Assembly (NCBI GenBank): GCA_963931925.1
Contig: OZ007576.1
Coordinates: 19,236,203 to 19,300,202, forward strand
DNA from: Onchidella celtica
Lineage: Eukaryota > Mollusca > Gastropoda > Systellommatophora > Onchidiidae
Direction: 5' to 3'
DNA: 64,000 nt
Both the position numbers and the translations under genes were made by a program. Of the stretch, positions 33,249-45,100 are shown piece by piece; the first letter of the stretch is position 1; each line of letters opens with the position of its first letter. A model generated the notes under the pieces. It had not been told where the DNA came from, ran no database searches, and was given only the letters and a program-made list of their open reading frames with translations.

Positions 33249-34021
33249 TACTTTACTTTACTTTACTTTACTGTTACAGCTGTAGTCAGGCTAGTCGCCT
33301 ATCAGCCGGTTGTTGCTATCTTCAGTACTTGTTTCATCTTTTTCATTGTTTACATGTTCATGATGCAATTTGGTCTGGTCAGCTTTTGGTGCATGGAACC
33401 ACTCAGATGTAAGGCAAAATCTGTAATTTATCCAAACTTTGTCCAGTCTGTTTTTGAAGGCATTTAGAGACGGTGCTGATACAACATCTTCTGGAAGGGA
33501 GTTCCAGGCATTTATTATTCTGATGCTGAAGAAGTTTTGTCTGATGGATGTTTTTACAGAGACTTTTTTCAGTTTGAGACTATGGCCTCTTGTTTTTGAA
33601 TTACTTTCAATCGTCAAGAGGTCCCCGTTTATGTTATAGATACCTTTCAAATATTTATAGCATTCGATCATGTCGCCCCTCGCCCTGCGATAATATAGTG
33701 ATGGCATGTCTAGTTTTTTCAGTCTCTCACCGTATTCAAGTTTCTGAAGTTCTGGGATTAGTTTGGTTGCTCTTCGTTGGACTAACTCAAGTTTATCTTC
33801 ATCTCCTTTATATCGCGGATGCCATACTACATTTCCATATTCAAGGTGAGGTCGAATTATTGATTTGTACAGAGCTGGTAGGGACGTGCTGTCCAATGCT
33901 GTGAAGCCTCTCCTTAGAAGTGCAAGGAGCTTGTTTGCCTTGTCAACTTGGATGTTTATATGTTGTCTGGACTTCAATTCTCTGTCAAAGTTTACTCCCA
34001 GATCTTTTTCAAGCTGCACAG
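33249..34021 (-). pseudogene. 5'-truncated CR1-like LINE, C-terminal end of its reverse transcriptase
   Basis: A 242-codon open frame (33291-34019) reads as the end of a CR1/jockey-type polyprotein: EKDLGV, then KANKLLALLRR, SIIRPHLEYGNVVWHP and QRRATKLIPEL, in family order. No start of its own; endonuclease and RT core are missing, as after incomplete reverse transcription. Ends in a (TAAAG)n tail (33249-33271). Confidence 0.9.
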
Positions 34022-34408
34022 TAATCTTAATAATGAAAAAAACAAACCAATAATAAATGCATATTAAGCATGCATAACTGATTGTTAGATATGGCGTGAC
34101 AGATATATTGGACCGGGAAAGGGGAAAAGCTGGGGTTCACATCAAAAAATTAATCGCCATCCAAATTATTATAATCGTTGAAAGAAAAGAGAAAGAAGTA
34201 GAAATTCACAGTTGTGCCAAATTGGGCCTAGCCTAGCCTATTAGACGGACAAACCGTGACTACAAATGGTGGGAGATTGGGCTAAACTAGCTTACTGTGT
34301 GGCTGGTAAGTCAAGAAGTACAACCTTAATCACACGCGCACACAGAAAGTCTTTATTAGCGATACAGTTTTTGTCTCGCGCAAGTTATCAGTAAAGTTGG
34401 TTGATTGC

Positions 34409-34567
34409 AATGCCCAGACACGCCGGGGACTGAATGGGATTGTTAGAAGGCGCTGGCGGCCATCTTGTGGTAGGTCGCGACTCATCATTTGACTGAGTCA
34501 TGGTGTTTGTAAACGGAGCAGCGAGTAGGCCTTTGTCTATGAGAAAGTTTATCTGTGTATCTGTGTA

Positions 34568-34649
<82 letters not shown>

Positions 34650-34658
34650 GTCTATCTG

Positions 34659-34739
<81 letters not shown>

Positions 34740-35277
34740 TCTATTTATCTTATCTTTCTATTCTGATCTGATCTATTTTGATATATTCTGATCTGATATA
34801 ATCTGATCTATTCTGATCTGATCTGATCTGACCTATTCTGATCTGATCTATTCGGATCTATTCTGAATAGATCTATTTCTATCTGATCTAATATGATCTA
34901 TTCTGATCTGATCTATTCTGATATAATCTATTCTGATCTGATCTATTCTGATTTGATCTATTCTGATCTGATCTGATCTATTCTGATCTGATCTATTCTG
35001 ATCTGATCTATTCTGATCTGATCTATTCTGATCTGATCTATTCTGATCTGATCTATTCTGATCTGATCTATTCTTATCTGATCTGATCCTATCTAGCTAT
35101 CTATCTATCTAATCTATCTAATTTATCTATCTATCTATTTTATCTCTCTCTCCTCTCTCTCTCTTTCTCTCTATATCTCTCTCCCTATCTGTCTCTATCT
35201 GTTTCTATCACCGTCTCTCTCTCTCTCACTCTGTCTCTCTAAGGTTTATCTGTCTGTCTGTTCTATCTATCTATCTG

Positions 35278-35330
<53 letters not shown>

Positions 35331-35724
35331 TCTCATCATCCGTTGTCTTCCCTCTGGGCTTACCCCACCCTCTTGCACCGTGTCATGCACATTAACACCA
35401 TTGGCTTTACATTGTAGTGGCGGTGAGTTGTGTCGGTTGAATCAGTCTGGTGTTGTTGTTTTTTTTTCAATCGAGGAATTTTATTAAATTGTATGTCAAA
35501 GTGTACGGAAATGGTATGTGAGTGACTATAAACAAATGAAAGTTACAAACTCAGTCACAATCAAATTAAAGCTACAAAGTCAATCACAATCACCGCTATT
35601 TTTCAACCAATTACCTAGGCAGCATCGAGCGTGCAGCCCACACCGCGATGGTGAAATGGGGTTTCAATGCGGGAAGCAGGGAAAGAGACGGCTGGCGAAG
35701 CGACGCGTGGAATCTAGTTCACTG
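34409..35724 (+). repeat. Microsatellite-cored repeat, copy A
   Basis: 1.3 kb whose flanks (from CAATGCCCAGACACGCC to CGTGGAATCTAGTTCA) recur inverted at 57703-58780. Core: (ATCT)n at 34568-34740, a TTCTGATCTGATCTA 15-mer array to about 35090, then CTAT, CT and CTGT repeats to 35331. The right end is 198 bp from the GUSB start codon. No terminal inverted repeats seen; class unknown. Confidence 0.85.
34760..35090. repeat. 15-bp GATC-rich tandem array
   Basis: Unit TTCTGATCTGATCTA, most regular at 34960-35080; each unit has two GATC sites. Absent from the second copy of the host repeat. Confidence 0.88.
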
Positions 35725-35775
35725 GTGTATATCTATGGTTGATTGTCAAGAGAATTTTAAGCTTTTTACGCTAGA

Positions 35776-35797
35776 TCACATGACTAAGATCATGTGA
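35776..35797 (+). promoter_or_regulatory. Inverted E-box pair, CLEAR/M-box-like, upstream of GUSB
   Basis: TCACATGA (35776-35783) and TCATGTGA (35790-35797) form an inverted pair about 125 bp before the GUSB ATG. Both are the MITF/TFEB-type E-box octamer. TFEB-family factors are known to switch on lysosomal genes through CLEAR sites, and GUSB is lysosomal. Function here is inference. Confidence 0.55.
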
Positions 35798-35922
35798 CCT
35801 TCTTAAGAGGCTAAGTGCACAGCGCAGCCACGATGGTTAGAGAAGACTGGAAAGTTTCATTTTTACTCTAACTGCTTTGGCGGTTGGAGACAGGTCGAGA
35901 GTAGTCGAGACAGAGAATCAAA

Positions 35923-36120
35923 ATGAAGCGGCTAGTCTTACTTGCAGTCAGCCTGCAGTTGATTCAGCATGCAGACTGTGGCGTGGGAATGTTGTATCCA
36001 CGAGACAGCGAAAGCAGGGAGACAAAATTGTTAGACGGTGTGTGGCATTTCCGTGCAGATGATTCCCCAAATCGCAATAAAGGATTTGAGGAGAATTGGT
36101 GGACCAAACCATTATCAAGG
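35923..36120 (+). CDS. GUSB: GUSB exon 1, signal peptide and mature start
   Basis: 198 nt, 66 codons. Hydrophobic [19 protein letters not shown] leader, then [12 protein letters not shown] as in other GUSB proteins. Followed by a GC donor: CAAGG|GCAAGT. The next exon's [12 protein letters not shown] shows the junction is right. Confidence 0.95.
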
Positions 36121-39100
36121 GCAAGTACTTCTCTTTTAATGTCACTCAGTAGCCTAACGCAAGACCTATCTCAATGAATTATTTGACAGAGCTGTTGTCT
36201 GTCATGGCTAATTGAAGCCATTTGAACCAAATGTGTAAGATAAGCTATAGGAATGACTTGCTTGACTGGCAGCAGTAATCAGTTGCAAGTTCATTGGAGG
36301 GACAGGGGAGGGGTAGGAGAATGATTGGTGGCAATCATTTGTTTATTTCATTCCAATGACTAGTTGTGGAGTGGTAGAGCAATATATCATTTGAGGGTCT
36401 CAATTTTGCTGTGCAACAGAACTTCTCTCTTTATTTTTAATATATAATACTCTCTTCCAATTCCATGATGCTCAAAATCATGTCAGGATTTTATAAATTT
36501 AGGGAGGGCTTCCCAATGCATCTCATGGCCAGATTTTCTTACACTAGGGAAATATTCCAAACTTGGTGGGGAGAGGGTGTATGGACCCCCACATGGATGC
36601 GACTGCAGAAGCAATTTTAGGGACGAAGTTCAATTTGAGTGACATAATAGGGATATATAGGGATACTACTGAGCATTGTGGAGGAGGTAGCAGGGGCAGT
36701 CCCCCCTCGTGAGTTCTCAACATGAATGTTTTATCGTAAATGCGGGCCTCGGCAATTAACACTCGGAACATGAAATATGTGCCTGACTAAAGTTATATGG
36801 TGCTCCTCCCAAAGCAGGCATGCACATGGGTTTGCAGATAGCCTCTGGCGAGTTAGTCCTCTATAGGGATGATTGTAGTAAACCTGCTGCTCAGCAATTG
36901 ACTGCTGAGTACACCAGAAGGTGCAGTGTGGCAATACTGGTCTGAGAATTCGGAAGTCACTTCCAGTTTTATTCCCAACAGCACTGGTAAACACCAAAGT
37001 TACCATAAGAATAAGGCTGTGGCTATACTCCGGTGTCCCAGACTGACAAATAGTCAAATGCCTATACTCCAGTCCCGAACTTGTGTTTACATCGATCGCC
37101 AATGGTTACCCCAGCCCCTTTTCGCCTGATTAGTCAATCTGACTACCGCCCATTGATACAAACTGACTAGACCCTCACGCCCCCCAGGTCCAACAAAACA
37201 TGTAGATCTAGATCTATCAACATCCATGCCGCCATTCGAATGTTTGTTTTCTTACCCTAGCCTAACTTGGCGATGAAAGACAGCTTTTCATTGGTCCGGG
37301 ACCGGAGTACAGCCATTTGGCTATTTATCGGGGGGACTGGAGTATAGTCACTCCGTAAGAATAATGCCAGTCCATAATTTTGTCAACAGACTGGACCAGT
37401 TATAGACATGCCAGTACCCTCAAGTTACAACGATGTCACTGAAGACAAAAACCTACGTGACTTTGTTGGATGGGCGTGGTATGATCGACGATTTTATGTC
37501 AGTCCTCAATGGAAAAATCTGAGAATTGTTATAAGGCTGGACAGTGCTCATTACTACACTGTTGTGGTAAGTGAAATACAGCTGACCACCAACTGATAAC
37601 AAAGTCAGTTATTCAAAATGTGGTTTATTATATCTTGCATAAGGTCAAATGTTATTAAATATGGAAGAGCCTATATTATGAAAGTTGTTTCAGTAGCAAG
37701 ATAAAAAAAACAACATTATTATGAACACTTTCAGCTATGTACCAAATGGAGATGTATCAGTCTGTGAACGAAGAAAACAGTGAATCAGTGTTATCTAAAT
37801 ATGACCATATTAATATTATTTATATTTTGTGGACATTTAATTTATAACAATGTGGTAAACATATATTATAATTATGTTTTCAGGACACATTTTAGTCTTC
37901 TTAACTTCAAGGGGTTCTGTGGATTGTAAATAATAATTATACTGGAACCATATTAACAAAGATTATGTATAAAACATTTAATTATACACCACTGAAAGAC
38001 ATTAGTCACTTTCGTTGCCATTTAAAAATTACCAGTTTTGTTATAAACCAGCTATAAGAAACTGATTTAAAAATTACATTTTTATGTACATCTGTATTGT
38101 CCTTTGGGACAGAAAAATGTGTGGAGCTCAGCAGATGACAGTCAGTGAAACAGGTCAAGAATAGATAACCCGCGTCACTTCATGTTTTGAGTACTTTATA
38201 TTGATCAAGTTGTTTCAAGGTTTCTGAATGTCATAGTGCTCCATAGGAATTTTTGAAAAGTACTCATGTACTAGTCTTACTGATCGAAACTGATAATGAA
38301 AACACTGCAAGGAAATATTCCTTGATGATCTACTGTTTCACAAGGGCATTAACCTAAGGCAATATTCTATTAGATCATCACAGTATTGATAATTGGTAAC
38401 TTTGTATAGATAACAGTGTGCAGTGTCCGTGACCTAAATTTTACCATCTGTTAAATAAAAATATCCTGTTGTCCTTGACTTACACCACTTACACTCTAAT
38501 TTCAACCAATATTTTGTTTATTTGATAAGTTATCAATTTTTTAAAATTTCATGTCATTAAATTCTCAAAAGAATAAAAAAGAAGAAAGTAAACCCTTGCA
38601 ACAAGAATGACCTTGCTGAAGTATGCAAATTAGGGGGAGTAAAAATCATATGACCGTCCCATCTTAAAATCAGGACCGTAGTTTATTTAAGTAATTACAC
38701 AGCAGTTTTTCCCCCCACACAAGTAAAGAAAAATGAGGATCTTTAGGTAGATGCACATGCATAAAGGGTTGAATGAACACTTGGGAGAAAATAAAATCTA
38801 TTCTATGAGATCAGATGCAAACAAGAGAATAACAGGAAAATGCAATAACTTGAGCCCCATCAAACTGTTTTTATATCATATTATTACGCCACATATGCCC
38901 TGCCCAATTTTCAACTAATTTTGCTTACTTTTTAACAATAAAAAAGTAATTCATGTTTAGTAACAGCCGAGACATAGAATACCGAGATGAACCATTCGTT
39001 CTCCCACTATACTCCACAAATTGCGTGCATATAAATACGGCGAGTACTACCCTTTTTCATTCAGTTATGAAGGGGTTTGGTGCGAATTGTTGACATCGAT

Positions 39101-42100
39101 GATATGCGTTGAAGTCGACGGATGGAATGTGATGAATTGATTTGTCTTGGTATGCTGTGTCTGATCTAGGGTAACGTGGTGGGTCACATTGTTCATTCAA
39201 TGTTTATTATTCAGAAAATGAGAAAGCTCCTATTTAGAGTCATTCAACGTAAAAAAAATACCCGTATTAGGCTAGCTTTTCTGCTCACATTGAAATTTGG
39301 TGATATCCTGACCCATTTTGTGAATGATATAAACAGTGGCTGAAGGATGATGAATGACAAACTATGAATGATGAATACCATGTGCCAACTGCCTAACACT
39401 GTAACAGATGTACATGTGATTAAGTTTAGAAGACAGGCAAAAAGTGCTATGTCATATAAAGAGTTCTAAGTTTCAAGGGCATTTGAATAATAAATCACGA
39501 GAGTAAGCTAAACAGTGCACAAGCATAACCATGACTGTCTAAATATAAATGAGAAGTTCAATCACTGACTTTACCTCACACCAAAGTTCTTAACTGCTTA
39601 AATGCTCCCCATGCTGCAAGATCCTACCATAATGGAGCTAGGCTCATAAATATGTTTAGCAAAAAGGCTTTGAAACTACTTATTGAAAAAATATGAAATA
39701 TGTACATAGATGTAAACTAGTTTGCAGGTTTATGTATGCACATTTATTTATATCGATGGTGTCGGGCGCAAACCGGCCAAGTCCAAAAATTTCATATTAC
39801 TTTATATGGTACCAATTTATGAAGCTTGGAATCCTGCATCACATGGAAAAGGAGCTGTTACCATTATCCAGCTAGGTCCATTTCCCATTTGTTTTATCGG
39901 CAGTGTTTTGTTTCTCCTGTAAAATTTGCAAATTTTGACTTGGCTGGTTTGCTCCTGACACCATCGATATATGAGAAGATAGAATGTCATTTTATTAAGT
40001 CCAAAAATTTCATATTACTTTATATGGTACCAATTTATGAAGCTTGGAATCCTGCATCACATGGAAAAGGAGCTGTTACCATTATCCAGCTAGGTCCATT
40101 TCCCATTTGTTTTATCGGCAGTGTTTTGTTTCTCCTGTAAAATTTGCAAATTTTGACTTGGCTGGTTTGCTCCTGACACCATCGATATATGAGAAGATAG
40201 AATGTCATTTTATTTTGATACATTCACAGTTTTGCCAATTTGAGTTGGGGAAACATCATCACAATGATCTGCCACTTAAATGAAGAATTGAAAACTAAGA
40301 TGTGTTCAACATAATTATGTGTACTTAAAATCAATGGAGTACAGATTTTGATGTATACTATTTTGCGGTTTAGTCACAAATTGGTGCCCAAGCATCGTCA
40401 GATATATAGTATTGACGTCATGAGAGCCTACCCAGCAAAAAACCCTACGAAAATGTGATGCGTGAGATTGGGGTGAAGCTTGTTCATATCAATGGCATCA
40501 TTCCAAAGTACATGTAGATCCACTGGTAACATCACCCCGATGTCAGTTTGATGTAGGGAATCCATTCCTATGGGAATCTTAACAACCTTATGGAAATCTC
40601 TTACAAACCCAAGTCGGAATGACATAGGGATGCCAGCAGGGCATGATCTAGTTCGTTTAAACGCATGCAATTATTTATACAATTTCAGTGGGTCAACGGA
40701 AATGAGACTGTAAGACATGATGGTGGACATCTGCCATTTGAAGGGGAGGTAACCAACAATCTCAATTTTGACGGGCCCAACTACATCACTGTCGCTGTAA
40801 ACAACACACTAACTCCTACTACACTGCCACCAGGAACTATTGAGTACCAGAAAGATACAACAAAGTAGGTACAGTAGTACACAGAACATTGTGACCATCA
40901 TTTCCTTGTTTGATGTGAGTAGAAGTTATCTGGTCATCATCCATGCAATCAGATGCAAACATTGTATGTTGAGAGAGATTGAATGTCCACCCTCTAGGGT
41001 TTTGTAACTGAAGAGCACTGGTTGAAACAGCCGAAGAGCCACATTTTTGTTTCCCCTCTTTTCTTAATGAAAACTCTTTTTGTGTGTGTGTGTCTGCGCA
41101 TGCATGCTTGTATGTGTCCATGCATGTGTGTGTGTATGATTCAGTACATTCAGTACACGTATGAAGTACATGTTTTAAAAACTCTCAGAGCCTGGTCATT
41201 ATCACTTTGGAGCATTATAGAAATACTCGTACTATATATTATCATTATTATTATTGAGAAGTGCAGGGAAATCATTAAAGTAGGATTTAATACCATGAGA
41301 AGCTGATTTTCAAGTCTTTTCCATGAGGCGTCATGATGATAGGCATGTAGTAACTGTTAAAGATCTGCCTTCCTGTGTTTAATGTCTCTGGCTAAAGTAT
41401 TCTATTTAAATAACAGCATTTTTAAGTAGCTATAACTTTATATGGAATTACTTATGCTGAGATGAGGAAAACAAATCCTGCTGAGAATTGCTGTTTCACA
41501 AATCTATGCAAAAATTAAAAGTATCTTGCAAGTGTTTGTAAATCGACCTAATTACATTATTTTTTACAACATGGTTTCAATGAATTCTCTGTGCAGATAT
41601 CCTCCTGGCTACTTTGTTCAAAATCTTCAGATGGATTTTTTCAACTATGCTGGTATTCATCGTCATGTTCGTCTTTACAAGACTCCACCAATATATGTGG
41701 ATGACATAACCATTCTCACAGATATTGAATCTGGCAAAGGTAAAGTGGACTTATATTTAGATGTACATCAATCGCAGTAAGAAAAAATGGAAAAAGTTAC
41801 CTCCAAATCAGCAAATATACCTAACCCAGTGCAAAACTGTCCCATATGCATTTCCAGTGGCTAGAAAGATGTTTAAGTGCCGTGTTCAAATTTTTGCTGA
41901 TAGCAAGTCAAAACATTTGTAATATCAACGGATCTGCCAACTGCCCTGTTTCCACAGGGTTATCCCATATTTAGTGTGCCACCCTGTTTTGTATTTAAAT
42001 TTGTAAGTGTAGCCTCCTTTCCAAAACAGTTCATATAACTGATACTTTTAATTTGTCTTTTTACAAGGTGTCTCTCACTGAAGAGATCACTTAATTGGCA

Positions 42101-45100
42101 GGTCTGTACCTAGTAACTTTGAGGTTCTATAACTCATTCAAATCTTTCAAGTTTTAACTCTGCTGAGAAAAATGTAGATTTTGTGAGAAGGTGTATAAAG
42201 TGCCAATTAAAATTAATTTTAAAAATAACAAAGTGGCTGAAACAAACTCCTGTAATACAGACAGCTTTTTTCAAAATGATTTTAGAATTGTTACAGAGGT
42301 TTGATTATGAATGAAGTATAGTTGGTTTTTTTAGATTCTTTTTTTTTAAACCCACAAGTTTTTTTTTTGGTTTTTTTTTCAAGCAATACTTTGAGTGTGA
42401 CTTTCACAATGCCCCGAAAGTTTAAAACTTCAAGCATGTTCACCAGTTTATACAATCTTTCCCAATTCGTAGTTTGTCATTTTGATGGTTAAAGGATCAA
42501 CTTTTAAAGTTACATTCCTCAGTTGTGTTGTTTTTTTTTCACTTCTTTCTGTTGATTAAAGTAACAGTCCTTGACATTAGACTGGCTTGCATGAAAAAAT
42601 GTACCATTTCATTTGGTTACTTTTTGGTATTTGAATGAGATCTTTAACTTTCTCCAAGTTCCACTACTCTTGGGACACTTGTGAACTGAGGTTGATCATT
42701 ACTTTTTAGGTCGTGTTGACTTTGAGGTGGTCGCTGGTGGAGGTAGCCCGGCTTCTGTAGAGGTTTCTGTCCTAGACTCAGATGATCAAGTGGTTGCCAC
42801 CAGCATGAAGATGAAGGACACATTTCTTATTGCATCACCAAAGCTATGGTGGCCTTTTGGAATGAATGAAACCGTTGGAAACATGTACACTTTACAGGTT
42901 AGAAGGAGATCTTTTTTGAATTGTGCAGATCTCTCTTTAGATCTCTAATTTGATTGAGTTCCCTGGTGAATAAATAAGTACCTAGTAAAAGAAAGTCAAG
43001 AGCTGAGATGGACATTTCTAAGATCCTTGGGCTAATTTATCATTACTTGCATTTTGATCCCAGCGGGACTATCACCTCTCAGTTGATTTCATTTTTTTTT
43101 AAGCAATGAATGTTGAGTTATTTATGTCATAGTTGTCAAAGATACTATATATGATGAGATGGGACACTCCTTTCTTCACAAGTGTTCATAGTTCTTCAGA
43201 GGCACCACCCTCTCTCATCACGCTGAGCCAGCAATTTGTAGAGTATTTGCATTGAAAATTAGACACAACACGGATCTGTTTCACTTCCAGGGAGAGTTTC
43301 AAGCCAAGTTCTTGAAATGATATGCAAAACCGAATTTACAATGAGTGTCTCCATAAAATGAAGCACCTAAATTGGGCGGTGAGGGAAAGAGAGAGAAAGA
43401 GTTTTTTTCATCCACCTCTGTCTTATCGTACTCTAAAAATATACTTACTAGATCTATCTCAGTCCTCCAGTAAGTTAATAAACAATTTTGTGACATTGCT
43501 ACCACATTGAAAAGAAAAAACATGCTCAGAGGTTTCCTATAGCAAAATAAGTTATAAATTAGAGAGTATGCGACTTCTGTCAAGGCCTAGGGTGATTGCT
43601 GGGCAGTGAACCAAAAACAACTCAGTATTTTCTCTCTTCGCCTTTGTAAAATAAGCCATTGTTTTCATCACCCATGCGTTCATTGTGAGGTGGAGCTGCG
43701 AAACCTGTGAGCTCAAATCCCCCCAAGTGTCCTATCTTATCATATCTAGTAACCATGTGGTTATAGCCATTCATTACAGCTAAAGTAGATTCTGGTAATT
43801 TTGTCACTTGATTTCATACTTCTCTCTTAGTATGTACGACCAATGTGACACAGATCAAACTGGCAACACCGTGTGGCCAACCAAGATGCTAGCTGATGCA
43901 GGATTGGTTTGATCAAGTTTCATTTTGTATATTTTTTGGCCATTTGTTTGCATCTTTGACTGTCGGGTAAATCCGCCACCATACTGGGCAAATTCGCCAC
44001 CGCTATAGGGGAAATTCACCAGACCTGGCGGCATATTTGGCCTTGTGTAATCTCTTTTATATTCTTTTTTTTTGTTGGGTTTTGTTTTAATTTTCTTTTT
44101 CTTTTGTGCCTTCTCTAAACTTTATTTTTGACTGACTTTGTAACAACAGTCCCCATCTTCAGCACAAATTGGCTCTTAGTCAAAGGGAACCCGGTATTAG
44201 CAGCAGAAATTACCATGTCCACAATTGCATTTTCTATCTTTTCCGGGATATTCCGCTCCCTCCCTGCCTTCCTGGAGATGTTTCAGCACCCAGGTGATTG
44301 GCGGGTGTTTTCCTGGGGATTTTAAATGTTTTTACAGTGCCAGAACAGGTTTGACCATCTTTAAAAGCTTGAATGGCTTTTTTCTAAATCATCTTGGGAA
44401 TATTTAATATAGACGTTTTTGCTGGTTTTGCCCATGTTTCAAAATAACTAAAACTCTTTGAACAACAATAAGAAGAAAATTTCAGCTGGCAAATTTTACA
44501 GCCAATTCTGGCGAATTCACACGTCAAGGCTAACAAGCATAAATAAAAAATTTGAAGATAATTTTAAATCTGTCAGTTAAACAATAATCTAATGCAGAAG
44601 AATTAAGTTCTTTGGGTGATTCAGATGGACAGAATACAAGCCCCTTTAAAAGTTAATAGATGTTTGCAATGAAGGCAGTAACAAGAAAAGAACAAAACAC
44701 AGGAAGTTCAAATGCAGGACAGACAAAATCAGGGAAAGCAGACAGCTGTGAAGTGACATGCACTTGTAACCGCGACACTTTCAGGGGACGTCTGACTCAA
44801 AAGGCTCTGATTGGCTGAAGAAAAAAGATGGCGAGACTTACAACTATAAGATGGCTTGAAACTTATACTCGTCTGAGACTGGGGAATGTCATGATGTTGC
44901 TATGTTTATGTGCTTTGTATTATTTTCATCGCTTGTCATGTACTGTTTGCTTTATCTGTTTGTCTAACTGTCTGCTATCTGTTTGTGTTACAGATCATGC
45001 ATCTGATCATACTTCTGTTGAATGTTGAATAAAGCCAAGATAAGTGGCTAGAAACAGACTTCAGACTTTCTGCGTTTCAATTTATTCAGGGAGAATGGGT

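Noticed and set aside
34500-34791. Open frames of repeated Tyr-Leu-Ser-Ile
   Set aside because: Translation of the ATCT microsatellite, not a gene.
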